A stretch of DNA of 64,000 bases from Massospora cicadina (taxonomy: Eukaryota; Entomophthoromycota; Entomophthoromycetes; Entomophthorales; Entomophthoraceae), in NCBI GenBank assembly GCA_022478985.1, contig JAKSZP010004227.1, positions 51,394 to 115,393 on the forward strand, read 5' to 3'. Both the position numbers and the translations under genes were made by a program. This document shows, piece by piece, positions 1 through 10,361 of the stretch. Within the stretch, counting starts at the first letter, position 1. Every line of letters starts with the position of its first letter. The notes beneath the pieces are model-generated. The model was given only the letters and a program-made list of their open reading frames with translations, ran no database searches and was not told the origin of the DNA.

Positions 1-82
1 TGCTTGTCTTATGGCTTGGGTTTGAACCCTGTGGTTGGGTAGCTCGGAGGGAGCATGAATTGACTATTTTGGTCAGAGTTGA
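1..82. other. Left flank of E1, no gene
   Basis: Short non-coding flank. Its last five bases (78-82, GTTGA) are the left target duplication of element E1. A box-B-like GGGTTTGAACCC sits near base 20, but no matching box A is visible. Confidence 0.6.
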
Positions 83-931
83 TTTCATGTTTAAATGACA
101 TGATAGTAGGGACCAACCATAAGGATAAGGCTGGGCAACAGGAGTCCCAGAAGGTGAAGCTTCAGGCCCTCCCTGACCTCAGGCACACACTAGACCAACG
201 CTGGGTACTAGCCAAATATGCCCAGGTTGGTATTAGTGAAATGAAGAACGCCCATCCCCTTTAATTGGCCCAGGCGTTAAAAATGAATGGGTTATTTGAT
301 TAACAGCAAAGTATACTATTCAGTTAATTGAGGAACGGGGATTTGAAATCCATTCCATTTTATGAAACTATGCTTTTGGGTTGGATCCAACTTCAAACAA
401 TTACTTGAGTGAAGTCAGTTTCAGTGTATTATACAAATATTGATGGTAGTGTTTGCCTATTGGTGAATTGGTGCTTGGGCCCACTTCAGCAAACCCCAAA
501 TTTCACTGAAGAAGTTTAAATCTGTTTTCCATGGCCAACAATTCTTGTTGGTTAACTTTCCTAATAAACATTTTCCGTTTTCCTGTTTTTTATGTTATCT
601 CTAGCGATCCTGTGCATGGACCCTTTGAGGATGTCTCACGCTAAGTTACCCACACTATTATAAATATAATTAAACTTTCAACTAGTGCATTGTTGGGTCG
701 CCCAGGTTCCCTCCAACCTGGGACGTTTACCCCTTTTCCCTTTGTGCACCAAGTCAATTTTGGTTGGTTAATTTCTATCATGATTACGCTTCTCTTCATA
801 AGTAATTATTACTTAAGCACCCTCCGCTGGGCTCTAGTCACTTTTGAACTAGTGGTAGTTTCCTGGCGTAGGCCTTGTGGACTGATAACTACCACGTTAG
901 GTACAGGAGTGTTATAGACACTCTCCTTACA
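83..931 (+). repeat. E1 5' LTR
   Basis: Direct repeat of 13157-13999. The left end reads TTTCATG where the 3' copy reads TGTCATG, so the canonical TG is damaged here. The right end is CTCTCCTTACA. Two hand-compared stretches (110-260 and about 380-630) each differ from the 3' copy at 4 positions. The last 290 bases are more diverged. Confidence 0.93.
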
Positions 932-1205
932 TCAGTTGACCAACCCCTCAACTCTATGTGCACGAACTTTTCCATGTGGAACTTTTCTGAAGTGGAATTG
1001 GTGGGCGCTAGCTGTGGGCTTAGGCCGTGGTCAGTTCGCACCACTGTTTCCTCTTTTGCTGAAGGTTGGAGCAACTTGGCATTATTATGGTTGCCTCTAA
1101 CTGTAAAGTAACCACCCTTTGTACTCGTATCTGGTGGATACAGATGCTTCATGGTCCAAAAGTCGTGATTCCCTGACTTTACGCCAAAATTATCAATTTC
1201 AAATT

Positions 1206-1723
1206 AAATAAATGAGTTTTCCTTTGACAGTCATTCAGATGATGCTGGCGGAATTGGTGCAGATGGATCTGGGGGTGTTGGCCTTAGATATTGTCAGACA
1301 TAACATTGCAGTTAGGGAATAGGGTCGTTTGCACCTAAAAACGCGTTTATGACGATAATCTTATCCAAGTCTCTGAGCCGTTTCTTAGCTTTTATGGTCT
1401 GGATGAGAACTCTATTCCAGTATATCAAATAACCCCTGAGAACCCTCGTTTGACCCCTACCATGATCCGTGGCACTCAGGAAGCAGATAAAGAACTTCGT
1501 ATTAAATATAATAAAGTATATGCACCTGCAGAAGGCATGGTGGGGTATGTAACCTCAGTAGTAAGAGTGGCCAACTATCCCTCCCCCTTCTATGATTCCA
1601 AAACATACCCTGATGGCGTGCTAGTACCAGAGGAATACTTTATGGTGAAGTATTGGGATTTTCTGCTTATAATAAAGACCATTTGGGGTATTTTCTACTG
1701 ACTGCTATCCTGTCTTCCCTTTA
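1206..1723 (+). pseudogene. E1 gag remnant / pre-protease region
   Basis: A degraded stretch between the leader and the protease. One open segment (1450-1701) runs toward the protease, and by position it should be the gag C-terminus or the gag-pol spacer. I see no CCHC zinc knuckle. Compared with E3, about 0.9 kb of the gag-side region is missing. The assignment rests on position only. Confidence 0.4.
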
Positions 1724-2196
1724 GGGAAATTCAGCACCACTATTCTTGTGGATACTGGTGCCACAGAAAACTTTATGGACCTGAGCCTAGCCGATTACCT
1801 TGGGCTGATTTACTTGCCTGGTGGTATGGTTAGGGGAGGGGTGTCCCGAGTTATCCCACTCTGAAGGTCGTTGGAACAGTGGACTATCAGGTTGGCAAAT
1901 ACCACTTGTCCAATCACTTCCAAGCTATCAAAAACCACCTGTACCCTATCATTTTTGGTGTGGAGTGGTGGCGGAAGTTTGACGTTAGAACCAACTTGAA
2001 AGAGAATACCCTATCCCTAACAGTAAAGAATTGTCGCACACTAGTTGTTCCTTTGTCTGAGGCTGACGCTCAGGGCAACTTTCCCCACTGGCCCCACCTT
2101 CACAACCTTTGCCTTGCCTCTATGCTGAAGCCCACTGTGGTGGTTACCCTACCTTCTTGTTTGGATGGTTTGGAATCTTCCTTGGATGCAGCTTGA
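1724..2196 (+). pseudogene. E1 aspartic protease (broken)
   Basis: The retropepsin active-site loop is visible as ILVDTGATENF, with the catalytic Asp codon at 1751-1753. This frame stops at TGA 1862-1864. The C-terminal half continues in another frame from 1879 and includes HLYPIIFGVEWWRKF, the usual final strand that precedes the RT linker in gypsy proteases. The same blocks recur on the minus strand in E3 at 42660-43020. In an intact element this protease would cut the Gag-Pol polyprotein. Here one stop plus one frameshift disable it. Confidence 0.85.
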
Positions 2197-2340
2197 GTTG
2201 ATGCACTAACTAATCATTCTGAGTTTGACTGTACTTCAAACTCACTGTGGATCTGGTGCATATTTCTTTTCCCATTTACCCCTTGACCATCCAGGAGGAA
2301 GAGGCTTTAGATGTGCGGGTGAAGGAGCAGTTAGCCAACG

Positions 2341-3040
2341 GTGCGATTCTTTCAGCGGACCTCACCTATTTTGCTCCCCCTTCTCTTTGTTGAGAAGGCT
2401 TATGGTACTCTACGCCCATGCGTAGACTGTGGGAACCTCAACAACGTTACTGTACCCGACCTCCATACCATCCCTTTGGATTCACAGATTGCGCGCTATG
2501 TGGAGAAGTCAAAGGTCTTCTCCAAGCTGGACTGCCTCAATGCGTTCAATCAGATTTGGATTAAAAAGGGACAAGAGTGGTTAACCACATTCCACTCTAG
2601 AAAAGGGATTTTCCAGTTTTGGGTCATGCCCTTTTGGGCTTAAAAATTCCCCACTATCTCTTAACGCCACATTAATGTAGCGTTGGGGACTTGTTAGGGG
2701 TATGTGCGGTTGCCTAGATGGATAATATCCTGGTGTTTTCCCCCCAGCTGGAGTCCCATGCAGTACATCTTTGGCAAGTGGTGGAGAGGTTAAAGTCAGT
2801 CAGTTTTATGCTAAATATTAGAAAATATGAATTTTTTAAGTCCCAGGTCACTTTTCTGGGCAAAGTCATGTTTAAACAAGGTCATATGATAACTCCAGAC
2901 AAGGAGAAGGCTATTCGTGAGTGGCCCGCCCCCACCTCAGTCAAGGAATTGAGGTGCTTTCTGGAGACGTGTACGTTCCTCAAGAAGTTCACGCCCAATC
3001 TTTATGAGGTGGCAGCACCCTTATATAAGGCTAGCGGTGC
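2341..3040 (+). pseudogene. E1 reverse transcriptase (broken)
   Basis: RT fingers and palm are readable: a degenerate PCVDCGNLNN block, then KVFSKLDCLNAFNQIWIKKG (the block with the first catalytic Asp), then WLTTFHSRKGIFQFWVMPF. That frame ends at 2643. The palm resumes at 2718 in another frame with MDNILVF, where YMDD-type elements have MDDIL, so the second catalytic Asp codon now reads Asn. The thumb follows (PDKEKAIREWPAPTSVKELR and FLKKFTPNLYEVAAPLYK). It would copy element RNA into cDNA; it is inactive here. Confidence 0.9.
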
Positions 3041-3052
3041 CAAGGTGCTTCA

Positions 3053-3437
3053 GTGGTCCCCGTTTTGGAGGATGCTTTCCAAGCAGTAAAGTGCACCCTG
3101 TTGTCCACGTCTGTTCTTTGCCATGTTGACTCTTCAGAGGAGTTCATTGTGTCTACTGATGCCTCCAACTTCGCCATAGTAGCCGCCTTGTTACAAGTAG
3201 GCGAAGATGGGATAGAGCATCCGATGGGATATTTTTATAGGAAAACGTCTTTGCCAGAGTTGATTTTACGCCTTTTGTGACAAGGAGTTACTAGCATTGG
3301 TGGAGGCGCTGTCTTACTGGCGTCACCACTTGAATGGCTCCACCTAGCTGTTCTGCATACATACAGATCACCGTTCCTTGCTGTACTACTGTGCCCCTCA
3401 TGTCCACACCCCATAGTAGACCCATTGGCATGAGACC
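3053..3437 (+). pseudogene. E1 RNase H, 5' part
   Basis: Encodes FIVSTDASNFAIVAALLQ, the gypsy RNase H core, followed in broken frames by the EALSYWRHHLNGS and YYCAPHVHTP blocks. The gene is cut at 3437 by E2. Its last five bases here, AGACC (3433-3437), are the left target duplication of E2. The downstream part resumes at 11416. Confidence 0.88.
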
Positions 3438-4433
3438 TGTCAGAATTGCAGATGACTACATAATCCAACCTTTTGACTGAGTATAAGATTTAAAAATTGA
3501 GTTATAATCGTAAAGGATTGGCAATAGTGGCTGATTGATGAGAATATTGTTAGACATCATCCTCAATGATAATAGAGGTCGCCAACTAATGAATTATTGT
3601 TGGGCATCCTGGATAATTATTGTGGCTGCTGACAGATGAATTATTATTGAGCATCATCCCCAATGATATTTGAGTCTGCTGACAGATGATTATTTCGTCA
3701 GGCATAATCCCCAACAGAATCAAGTAATAAACTAATATTGGAATATACCCAATAGTTGAATTATAGGGAATAGTTCAGAGTAGAACAGATTGGAGTTGTT
3801 GGAAACTACCAAAACATTTGAACGCTGGAGGAGAGTAGAATCGTCATTGGCCAAAACAAAAAAGGTTTCATGTACCTAATACCACTTGTTTGGTCCGCCA
3901 AACACCTGAGGATTAAGCTGCCTAAGAGACCTAAGGAAACAGTACCTGACAGATTTGGTGCCTAACATTGAGGGTCAAACCAGTATAGGAGCACAAATAA
4001 TTATCAGCGAACAGCTGAAATTTATGTGCCGATTCCAACTATATAAACCCAAAATTATTCCCTAATAAAAGCAGATTGAAATTTATATTAATCAAGTTGT
4101 TTAAAAATTGGTTTTTTTGCATTACTCTTAAGGGAAGAGTGCAAGGATCTGATAGTTTAGGTTGGTTATATTAAAAACTCCGGTAGGCTCTGCGAGAAGG
4201 GAATAGGGAAAGTGTTCCCTATCAGTACAAGAACATCTTCAAGATGAAGCACCTGTCTAGCGTTGGACGATAAACTCAAAGTGGCTTTTGGGGATTCAAT
4301 TCTAATGATAGTCTTCATACTATTATTGACCCAGTTAATTAATATCACATACATAATCAACGCAAGGATTCACAAATCTGTGCAGTTGAAATCCAGGGCT
4401 AAAAGCGAGCCAACTAAGCCCAAGATTTTAACA
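3438..4433 (+). repeat. E2 5' LTR
   Basis: 996 bp, starts TGTCAGAATTGC and ends TTTTAACA. It holds about three full and one partial unit of a roughly 49-bp tandem repeat (about 3545-3715). The 3' LTR has one more unit, which explains its extra 53 bp. A TATA box and poly(A) signal lie near 4040-4069. Confidence 0.93.
4040..4069 (+). promoter_or_regulatory. E2 LTR TATA box and poly(A) signal
   Basis: TATATAAA at 4040-4047 is followed by AATAAA at 4064-4069, the expected U3/R layout of an LTR. The 3' LTR keeps a related TATAAAAA (near 11018) and AATAAAA. Function is inferred from position. Confidence 0.55.
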
Positions 4434-4434
4434 T

Positions 4435-4453
4435 TGGTGCTCACTACAGGGGG
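4435..4453 (+). other. E2 primer-binding site
   Basis: TGGTGCTCACTACAGGGGG starts two bases after the LTR end, the usual spacing for tRNA-primed minus-strand synthesis. The same 19 bases follow the 5' LTR of E4 (44640), and a variant follows that of E5 (27085 downward). I cannot name the tRNA from the sequence alone. Confidence 0.8.
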
Positions 4454-4689
4454 TAGTTGAGTTGTCAAAAGCTAATTTAAATAACGATGTCTTATAAGGA
4501 AAAGCTTTAAAAGCTCTGGGCAGAACTACATCCATTAATGAAAATGTGCTCAGTTTGGCATCTCAAGCCAATGTTAGTACATTAGAGGAGCATATGATCA
4601 AGGTGGAGGAGGTGTCAAACAATTAGGAATAGTTAATAACGACCTATGCGGGAAAGTTGCCTCTTTAAAGCAGAAAGAGGGCGAACTCA

Positions 4690-6170
4690 CTAAAGAAATT
4701 TTATTTCAGAAAACTGAATGGGATGCGGATCAAGAATGCATCCAGTGGTTTCATGAGGAGATGGCGAAAATGGACAAGCGTATGGAGGAATTGGAGAAGC
4801 ACCAATGTGATTGTGAACAAATTGAGGCGAATGATGTCAAAGCAAACGCATGTGAAACACCAATTGATAAGACCTCTCCGCCCCAAAATATGCATAAATC
4901 ATTCAATGGTGTGTCAGAAATGAATCCTGAAGTCACTCCTGTGGCTTCTTGAGTAGCTGGGTTTGGATTTTCCTTGATTGGAGCAACTGAGGAATTTTGA
5001 AATCTGCAAAATTCCTAATCTTTCATTGAGATAATGCCCCGGCATTTTTCCACCTAGTTGAGATGGCCATGTTTGGCTATGCAGACTGACAAAAAGCAGT
5101 GACCGCAATGAACTGCCTTAGCACAGACTGCCAAAATCTGGTTCTTCCTCACCTCAATGGGGACAATTGGTCGTATGCAGAAGCCAAAGCCACCATTATG
5201 TTGGAGTTTGGAAGCCCTATTAGGATGGCTAATCATAAACAAAAGTTCTTGGGTATCCAATTCCTCAAAGATGAGACTTTGGCTAGTTTCAGAGATCGTT
5301 TTTACCAAGAAGCTCAGATTTTGGGAGGAGCAAATGTGTTAAGTGACTTTGACACAAGCATAGCCATGCAGTCAGCACTTTGGCCCTACCAACAATTGCA
5401 TCAGCTTATGGTGGTGGCACTAGTGACTCAAACAACAACCTCTCAGATGGTGATATCTGAAGATGCTCAGAGCCACGTTTGATGCTCCCAATTGCATTTT
5501 TAAGGTAATTCAAATGTAGGCTCATAAATATTGTCAAATTCACCAATCCATCTAAAGAATTTGAGGGTCAAGTTGTGCTGGGAAGTAAACCAAAGTTCAA
5601 AAATGAGCGGACAAATTGACAAACTGCTGTTTCCAATGTGGGAAGTCAGTCCATGTAATTGCACAGTGTCAGGAAAGAAAGAAGAAGGATCAGATTTATC
5701 TCGTTTAAACTCAAGAAACTGAATCAGATTCAGGAAAAGGACCAGCAGTCTAGAACATAGACGTTCTAGTACTGCTGATAAACCTGTCCCTCCTAACATA
5801 ATGAAAGAGGAAATTGATATCTCTGATCTATTCATGGATGACAATTTGCCGGATCTGCTCCATCAGGGAATCAACTTGGATGTTAACGCTATAACTTATG
5901 AAAAAGTGAAGGGGATTGATCCCAAAATTGTTAGTGAGGTCACTTGGCCCTACTTATGACAGCTAGCAGAGAAAGTTATATCTATCAAGAGCCCTGAATA
6001 CTTAGTCAAAACGAAGTTTGATGAGGCTAATGTTTCTTTACCTATCAGCGCGATCAAGGAGTCATTCTCCAGTTTATCTGCTCAAAATGTCCACACACTT
6101 AGTTCAACAAATAAGGCCACCATTCATTCAGTAAATACTTTATTTTAGTACTCGGAGTGTACCTATATTG
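4690..6170 (+). pseudogene. E2 gag with CCHC zinc knuckle (broken)
   Basis: A Glu/Lys-rich probable coiled-coil segment (4761-4952, MDKRMEELEKHQCDCEQ) precedes the gag core at 5099-5482, which includes WSYAEAKATIMLEFGS and ETLASFRDRFYQEAQIL. The first block matches the gag of E4 and E5 (W.EVKQAL.DEFG). A perfect CX2CX4HX4C knuckle, CFQCGKSVHVIAQC, lies at 5628-5669 in another frame. Gag would form the particle and bind genomic RNA through the knuckle. The frames are not continuous, so no full-length Gag can be made. Confidence 0.82.
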
Positions 6171-6535
6171 ATATTCTAGTCAATAGGATAAGAGTCTGAG
6201 CCATAATTGATAATGGAGCGCCAATCAACATCGTTTCCACCAAATTAGTGAAATTTATGAAAATCTCACCATATTTGGACTCCAAAAAGAGTATGGAATT
6301 TCTAGATCAGACGTTACTATCTCATGTGGAGCCTACAGTGTACTACCACTTTGGTTTGGATCACTGATGGTGTCAGCCCCCACCATAGTACTGGCCAATC
6401 CAAACTATGATATAATTATCAGGACAGAGTTCTTGAGGAAGTATGGGGTGAAATGTGATTTTGAAAACACCCAGATGATATTGGGGCAGACGTTGCCTTT
6501 GGTTACCATTGGAAAAGAGAAACTCCGCTGACAAA
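6171..6535 (+). pseudogene. E2 aspartic protease (broken)
   Basis: The active-site loop reads AIIDNGAPINIVSTKLV, with the catalytic Asp codon at 6209-6211. The usual Thr after Asp is Asn. The C-terminal part has VSAPTIVLANPNYDIIIRTEF. The same blocks occur in E6 (28640-28960, minus), so E2 and E6 are sister lineages. Stops interrupt the frame. Confidence 0.83.
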
Positions 6536-6601
6536 GAAGAATAATTTTGTCAATTTAATTTATAGTGATGCTATTATATCCATTCACTATAAACTAGTCG
6601 T

Positions 6602-6943
6602 ATGGAAACCAAAACCAATGCCAACAGAAATTATGATGAATTGGGGAAAACCTATAAAGACAAATGCAGTGAAAAGTATTCTTCTGGGGCTCAAATCATA
6701 ATTAACACTGGATTAACGGTGGAACTTCCAGAACAGCTATATGGAGAAATCGTCAATCCCTGGGAAAAATCAAGAATTGAACCCTGGGTTGCACTAGGGA
6801 TCTTAATACCAGGTCACGAAGAGATATAGTACTAGTAGCCAATCTGGGAGAGAAGCTGATGAAGCTTGAAAAAATCAGACCGTTGCATTTCTGCACTTGC
6901 TCCTGATGATGGAACTATACACTTATGAATTTTTATCGTTTTC
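6602..6943 (+). pseudogene. E2 protease-RT linker
   Basis: An open segment at 6602-6829 with VELPEQLYGEIVNPWEKS. E6 has the counterpart VPARLCEEVIGPYQQLW in its own linker at 28058-28408. The block ends at the left target duplication of SINE1. It has no catalytic role that I can name. Confidence 0.6.
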
Positions 6944-6958
6944 TAAAATGGGATTGCC

Positions 6959-7090
6959 TAAGGGTAGTTAGCCGAGTGGGTAAAACTGCTTCCACCCCTA
7001 GTGCAGGTTTTGAGTTCGAAACCTGTACTGGCTAGAAAACATTCTCGGTGTGGTATATTTGTCCCAAGGTTGACCCACCTCAAATAATTT
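6959..7090 (+). mobile_element. SINE1, tRNA-derived, inserted in E2
   Basis: A 132-bp insertion flanked by a perfect 15-bp target duplication, TAAAATGGGATTGCC (6944-6958 and 7091-7105). It has an exact pol III box A, TAGCCGAGTGGG (6969-6980), and a box B, AGTTCGAAACC (7013-7023). The spacing resembles class II (Leu/Ser-type) tRNAs. The 3' end, TGTCCCAAGGTTGACC then CACCTCAAATAA, resembles the tails of LINE1-3 and of the retroposons. A second copy is at 60690-60826 on the minus strand. Confidence 0.95.
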
Positions 7091-7105
7091 TAAAATGGGA
7101 TTGCC

Positions 7106-7900
7106 AGTGGGAGCTACCAAAAGTGCCAACATATTAGTGGATCACAAGAATCTAGCCAATCTGATTATGAATCAGCAGGAGGATGTACTCCAATTATTTG
7201 AAAAATATTGGAAGATTTACTCATAATGATCATGACTTAGGATGTGCAAAAAATGTACTCACAAAGTTGATACTGGGGAATATCTGCCAATTAAGAATGA
7301 GACCTGTTTGTAGGTCAAGAGCAGCGAAAGCTGAGGTCAGTGATGAAATAAGCAAGCTAATGGAACATGGGTTACTCATTCTATCATCGAGCTCATGGGC
7401 AATTCTGATCATGTTGGTAAAAAAGAAGGATGGATCAAAACAAGTATTGATTGACTATTTCTGATTAAATAAGATCACCAAAAAAAACTCATATCCGCTC
7501 CCTGAATTTATGATGTGCTTGATTGCCTGGTGGAGGCAAAATACTTTTTGGCTATAGACCTGATTTTGGGCTATTAAAAATTGATTTGCCAAAAGAAGAT
7601 CAGGAAAAATTTACAATAATTACCTCACAAGGACTATACCAGCTGACCAGAGTGCCCCAAGGATTACACAATGTGCCAGCAACCTTTCAGCGTGCTATGG
7701 ATTCAATACTTAGTGACCTGAAGCTATCCTGTGTGCTATTATACTTAGACAATATAAACGTCTTCAGTTGGACCTTCACCATTCATTTGGAGCATCTGGA
7801 GGAATTTTTTTAAGTGGTTGACAGCAGCAAATCTAAAAAATAAAGTGAGAAAATGCCACTTTTTCAAAAAAAGAACTCAAATACTTAGGGTTTTTACAAA
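7106..7900 (+). pseudogene. E2 reverse transcriptase (broken)
   Basis: RT blocks in order: the N-terminal entry ending VKKKDGSKQVLIDYF (7183-7464), then across a frame change the IDLPKEDQEKFTIITSQGLY block and RVPQGLHNVPATFQRAMD (7523-7813). The active site reads LYLDNINVF, so YLDD has become YLDN and the second catalytic Asp is lost. The thumb continues in broken frames to about 7900. The SINE lies just upstream of this domain. Confidence 0.9.
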
Positions 7901-8129
7901 CTCTAACAGATTATAACCTTAACCTATGATTATAGAAGCTATTGAGCAGATGTCAATCCCAAAAAGTGTTTGGGATATTCAAGTCTTTTTGGGATTAGTT
8001 GAATACTACCGCTGATTTATCAAAGACTTCGCTGGAATTTCCAAACCTTTATTTCACCTACTCAAGGATCCAAAAAGGGATTTGTGTGAAACGAAGGGGC
8101 CCAAAAGTTTTTTTGATAAGCTCTGAAAA

Positions 8130-8570
8130 CATCTCATGATCAGCCCAGTGTTGAAATATCCAAATTTTAGTCAGGAATTCATAATCCAAGCAGATGCCTT
8201 ATTAACAGCAATTGGAGCCATTCTAATTTAATTAGATGACAATGGGGATGAACATCCACTAGCATACGTGATCTGAACACTGTTGCCAGTGGAAAGAAAC
8301 TATACTGTGATGGAGTGAGAATGTCTGGCGGTCATTCATGCCTGTAAACAATTTTGAGTCTACATACATGGAACGCACTTTAAAGTCTAACTGACCGCTT
8401 GTCCATGCGCTGGATCCATAACTTGAAGGAACCAGAAGGCCAGTTGGCCCAATGGGCTTTAAAGCTGCAATCCTACAATTTCAAAGTTGTCCACCGGGCT
8501 GGAGAGGTACAACAGAATGCCAATGGATTGTCTCAATTGCCAGTTGTTCATGTGATCTAACATCAGGATG
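8130..8570 (+). pseudogene. E2 RNase H (broken)
   Basis: Readable pieces include EFIIQADALLTAIGAIL, ERNYTVME.ECLAVIHACKQF and the downstream ALKLQSYNFKVVHRAGE block near 8460-8510. The last is the conserved end of gypsy RNase H. Several in-frame stops (TAA, TGA) are present. In a live element it would remove genomic RNA from the RNA:DNA hybrid. Confidence 0.82.
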
Positions 8571-8719
8571 ATGAACTGTTTCAATGGATGATCAAAGGAG
8601 ATATTGGGGATGAACCCCAAGAAATTAGGAATGCATTACAAAAACCATGGAAAAAACCAAATTTAAGGACAATCAATTATACAAAATGATTGAAGGGAGA
8701 TGAGTTTTGTTTTTTTAAA

Positions 8720-9768
8720 TCATCGGAACAAGTAGAAATCATTTGAGCTGCTCATAAGGTTGTCAGCCATGGTGGCCTAAGGAAAACAGTGGATCATATA
8801 CGCTAGGTTTATTACTGGGAATTGATCAACTATGATGTCACAGATTACTTAGCCTGTTGTGTGGAATGTCAACTGCACAAACTGCACAAGAACATCTTAG
8901 GATACTGGCTAGTACGCCATGGGTTCACGTGACACATGGTGTCCATAGACATTATGGGACCCTTAAATATTAGTACAAGAGGAGTGAAGTATATAATTGT
9001 CACAGTAGATCATATAACCTGATGGGCGAGATAAAAGCCCTCAGCAAAGTAGACACATTAAGTATGGCGAAATTCATACTTGATCAAGTAATCTAATGGC
9101 ACGGTTGCCCTCAAGTTATTCTCAGTGACAACAGAACCAACTTTACTTCACATGTAATTCCCAGGCTAAATAAATTAATGGTAATCTGCAGTGTTGTATC
9201 TGTTTCCTATCATCCAGAACCAAATGGAATGTTGGAAAGAGTGAATGCAACTCTAGCCTCAACCTTACAAAAATTGGTTGTGGGGAAAACTTCCGCTTGG
9301 GGAGCTTATCTGAGTTCAGTCACTTTCTCTTATAATATCATTTACCATTTGCTGACTGAGAAAACACTGTTCAAACTGTTATATGGGCAGAAAGCCACAT
9401 TACCGATGATATTGTATTCAGCAGTAGAGCCATCTTTGGGAATGAGTGCCAAACATTATCTATCCCAACTGGCTGATATCCTAATTGAATTACAATCTTG
9501 GGCATTCGAGACAACAATGAGAAAAAGAATCAATGCAAAGAAAACAGATGACCAGAATTGACTTACGTTGAAAGAATACCATGTGAGCAATAGGGTCACC
9601 TATTGCGATACCCATAGGTTTGGGAGAAAAAATAAGTTGGACGCCCTTTGGATGGGACCATTCAAAAATATTGCCAAGTCAGCAAATGATGCCTATATAA
9701 TCAAGAATATTGAGGATGTTTGCATAGTCAATAGAGTCCATGCAAAATACTTAAAGTGTTGGACTTAA
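8720..9768 (+). pseudogene. E2 integrase (broken, DDE residues retained)
   Basis: The HHCC region is near 8750-8880, including HGGLRKTVDHI and a C..C pair. The catalytic core follows: SIDIMGPL (first Asp), VILSDNRTNFTS (second Asp) and SYHPEPNGMLERVN (Glu). The last block opens a clean 127-codon stretch at 9178-9561. The C-terminal domain at 9568-9768 ends RVHAKYLKCWT. There is no chromodomain. All three catalytic acids survive although the frame is broken, so the decay looks neutral. Confidence 0.9.
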
Positions 9769-10361
9769 AAGGAAAAAATAACAAATAATAATAGGTAAAT
9801 ATATATATATAAACAAAAAGACAAAAAAGATAAAAAAGGTGCATAAAAATATAAAAAAGTAAAGATTATTAAAAACAATTTAATTTGACAGTAATGCATC
9901 TAGTGATATTCCCACCTACCAAGCGTGGAGTAAGGAATAGTAGTGGGCACAAGTCCTGAGCTTTGGCAGGATCAGGAAGGGCTGAAATAGATCTGCCGGA
10001 ATAGTCCCTATCAAAGAAATGTTGAGACCCGTCCTGGGGTTTGTACAGTTGGCAAAGTGCCAACAAGGCCCGTCATGGGGTTTTTACAAGTGGACCAGTT
10101 GATCTTTCGCTTTTAAAAGCAATGATGGGACTGGAATGACATGATGTCACAGGAACCACGCTCAAGAAGAGGCGGCAACAGGTAGCAACCAAGGATACAA
10201 AGTCATCAAATTGAGCAGAACATATGGGCGTTGAGTGTGAACAGACCTACACTACACTGAGGACCTAGAGATATGACAAACCAAATATGAGCTCCAGCTG
10301 AGGCGGCTTCCATTCCTGAGGGTTCTATCTTCCATTAGATATCTGGTAAAGAAGGGGGATG
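9769..10361 (+). other. E2 3' untranslated region and polypurine tract
   Basis: A-rich, simple-sequence DNA at about 9780-9880, then non-coding sequence. The polypurine tract AAAGAAGGGGGATG abuts the 3' LTR at 10362 and would prime plus-strand DNA. Confidence 0.7.

Noticed and set aside
1..60. tRNA-like box B (GGGTTTGAACCC)
   Set aside because: No box A at a workable distance on either strand and no copy elsewhere in the window.
3545..3715. CRISPR-like spaced repeats
   Set aside because: They are contiguous 49-bp tandem units inside an LTR, without unique spacers, in a eukaryotic element.
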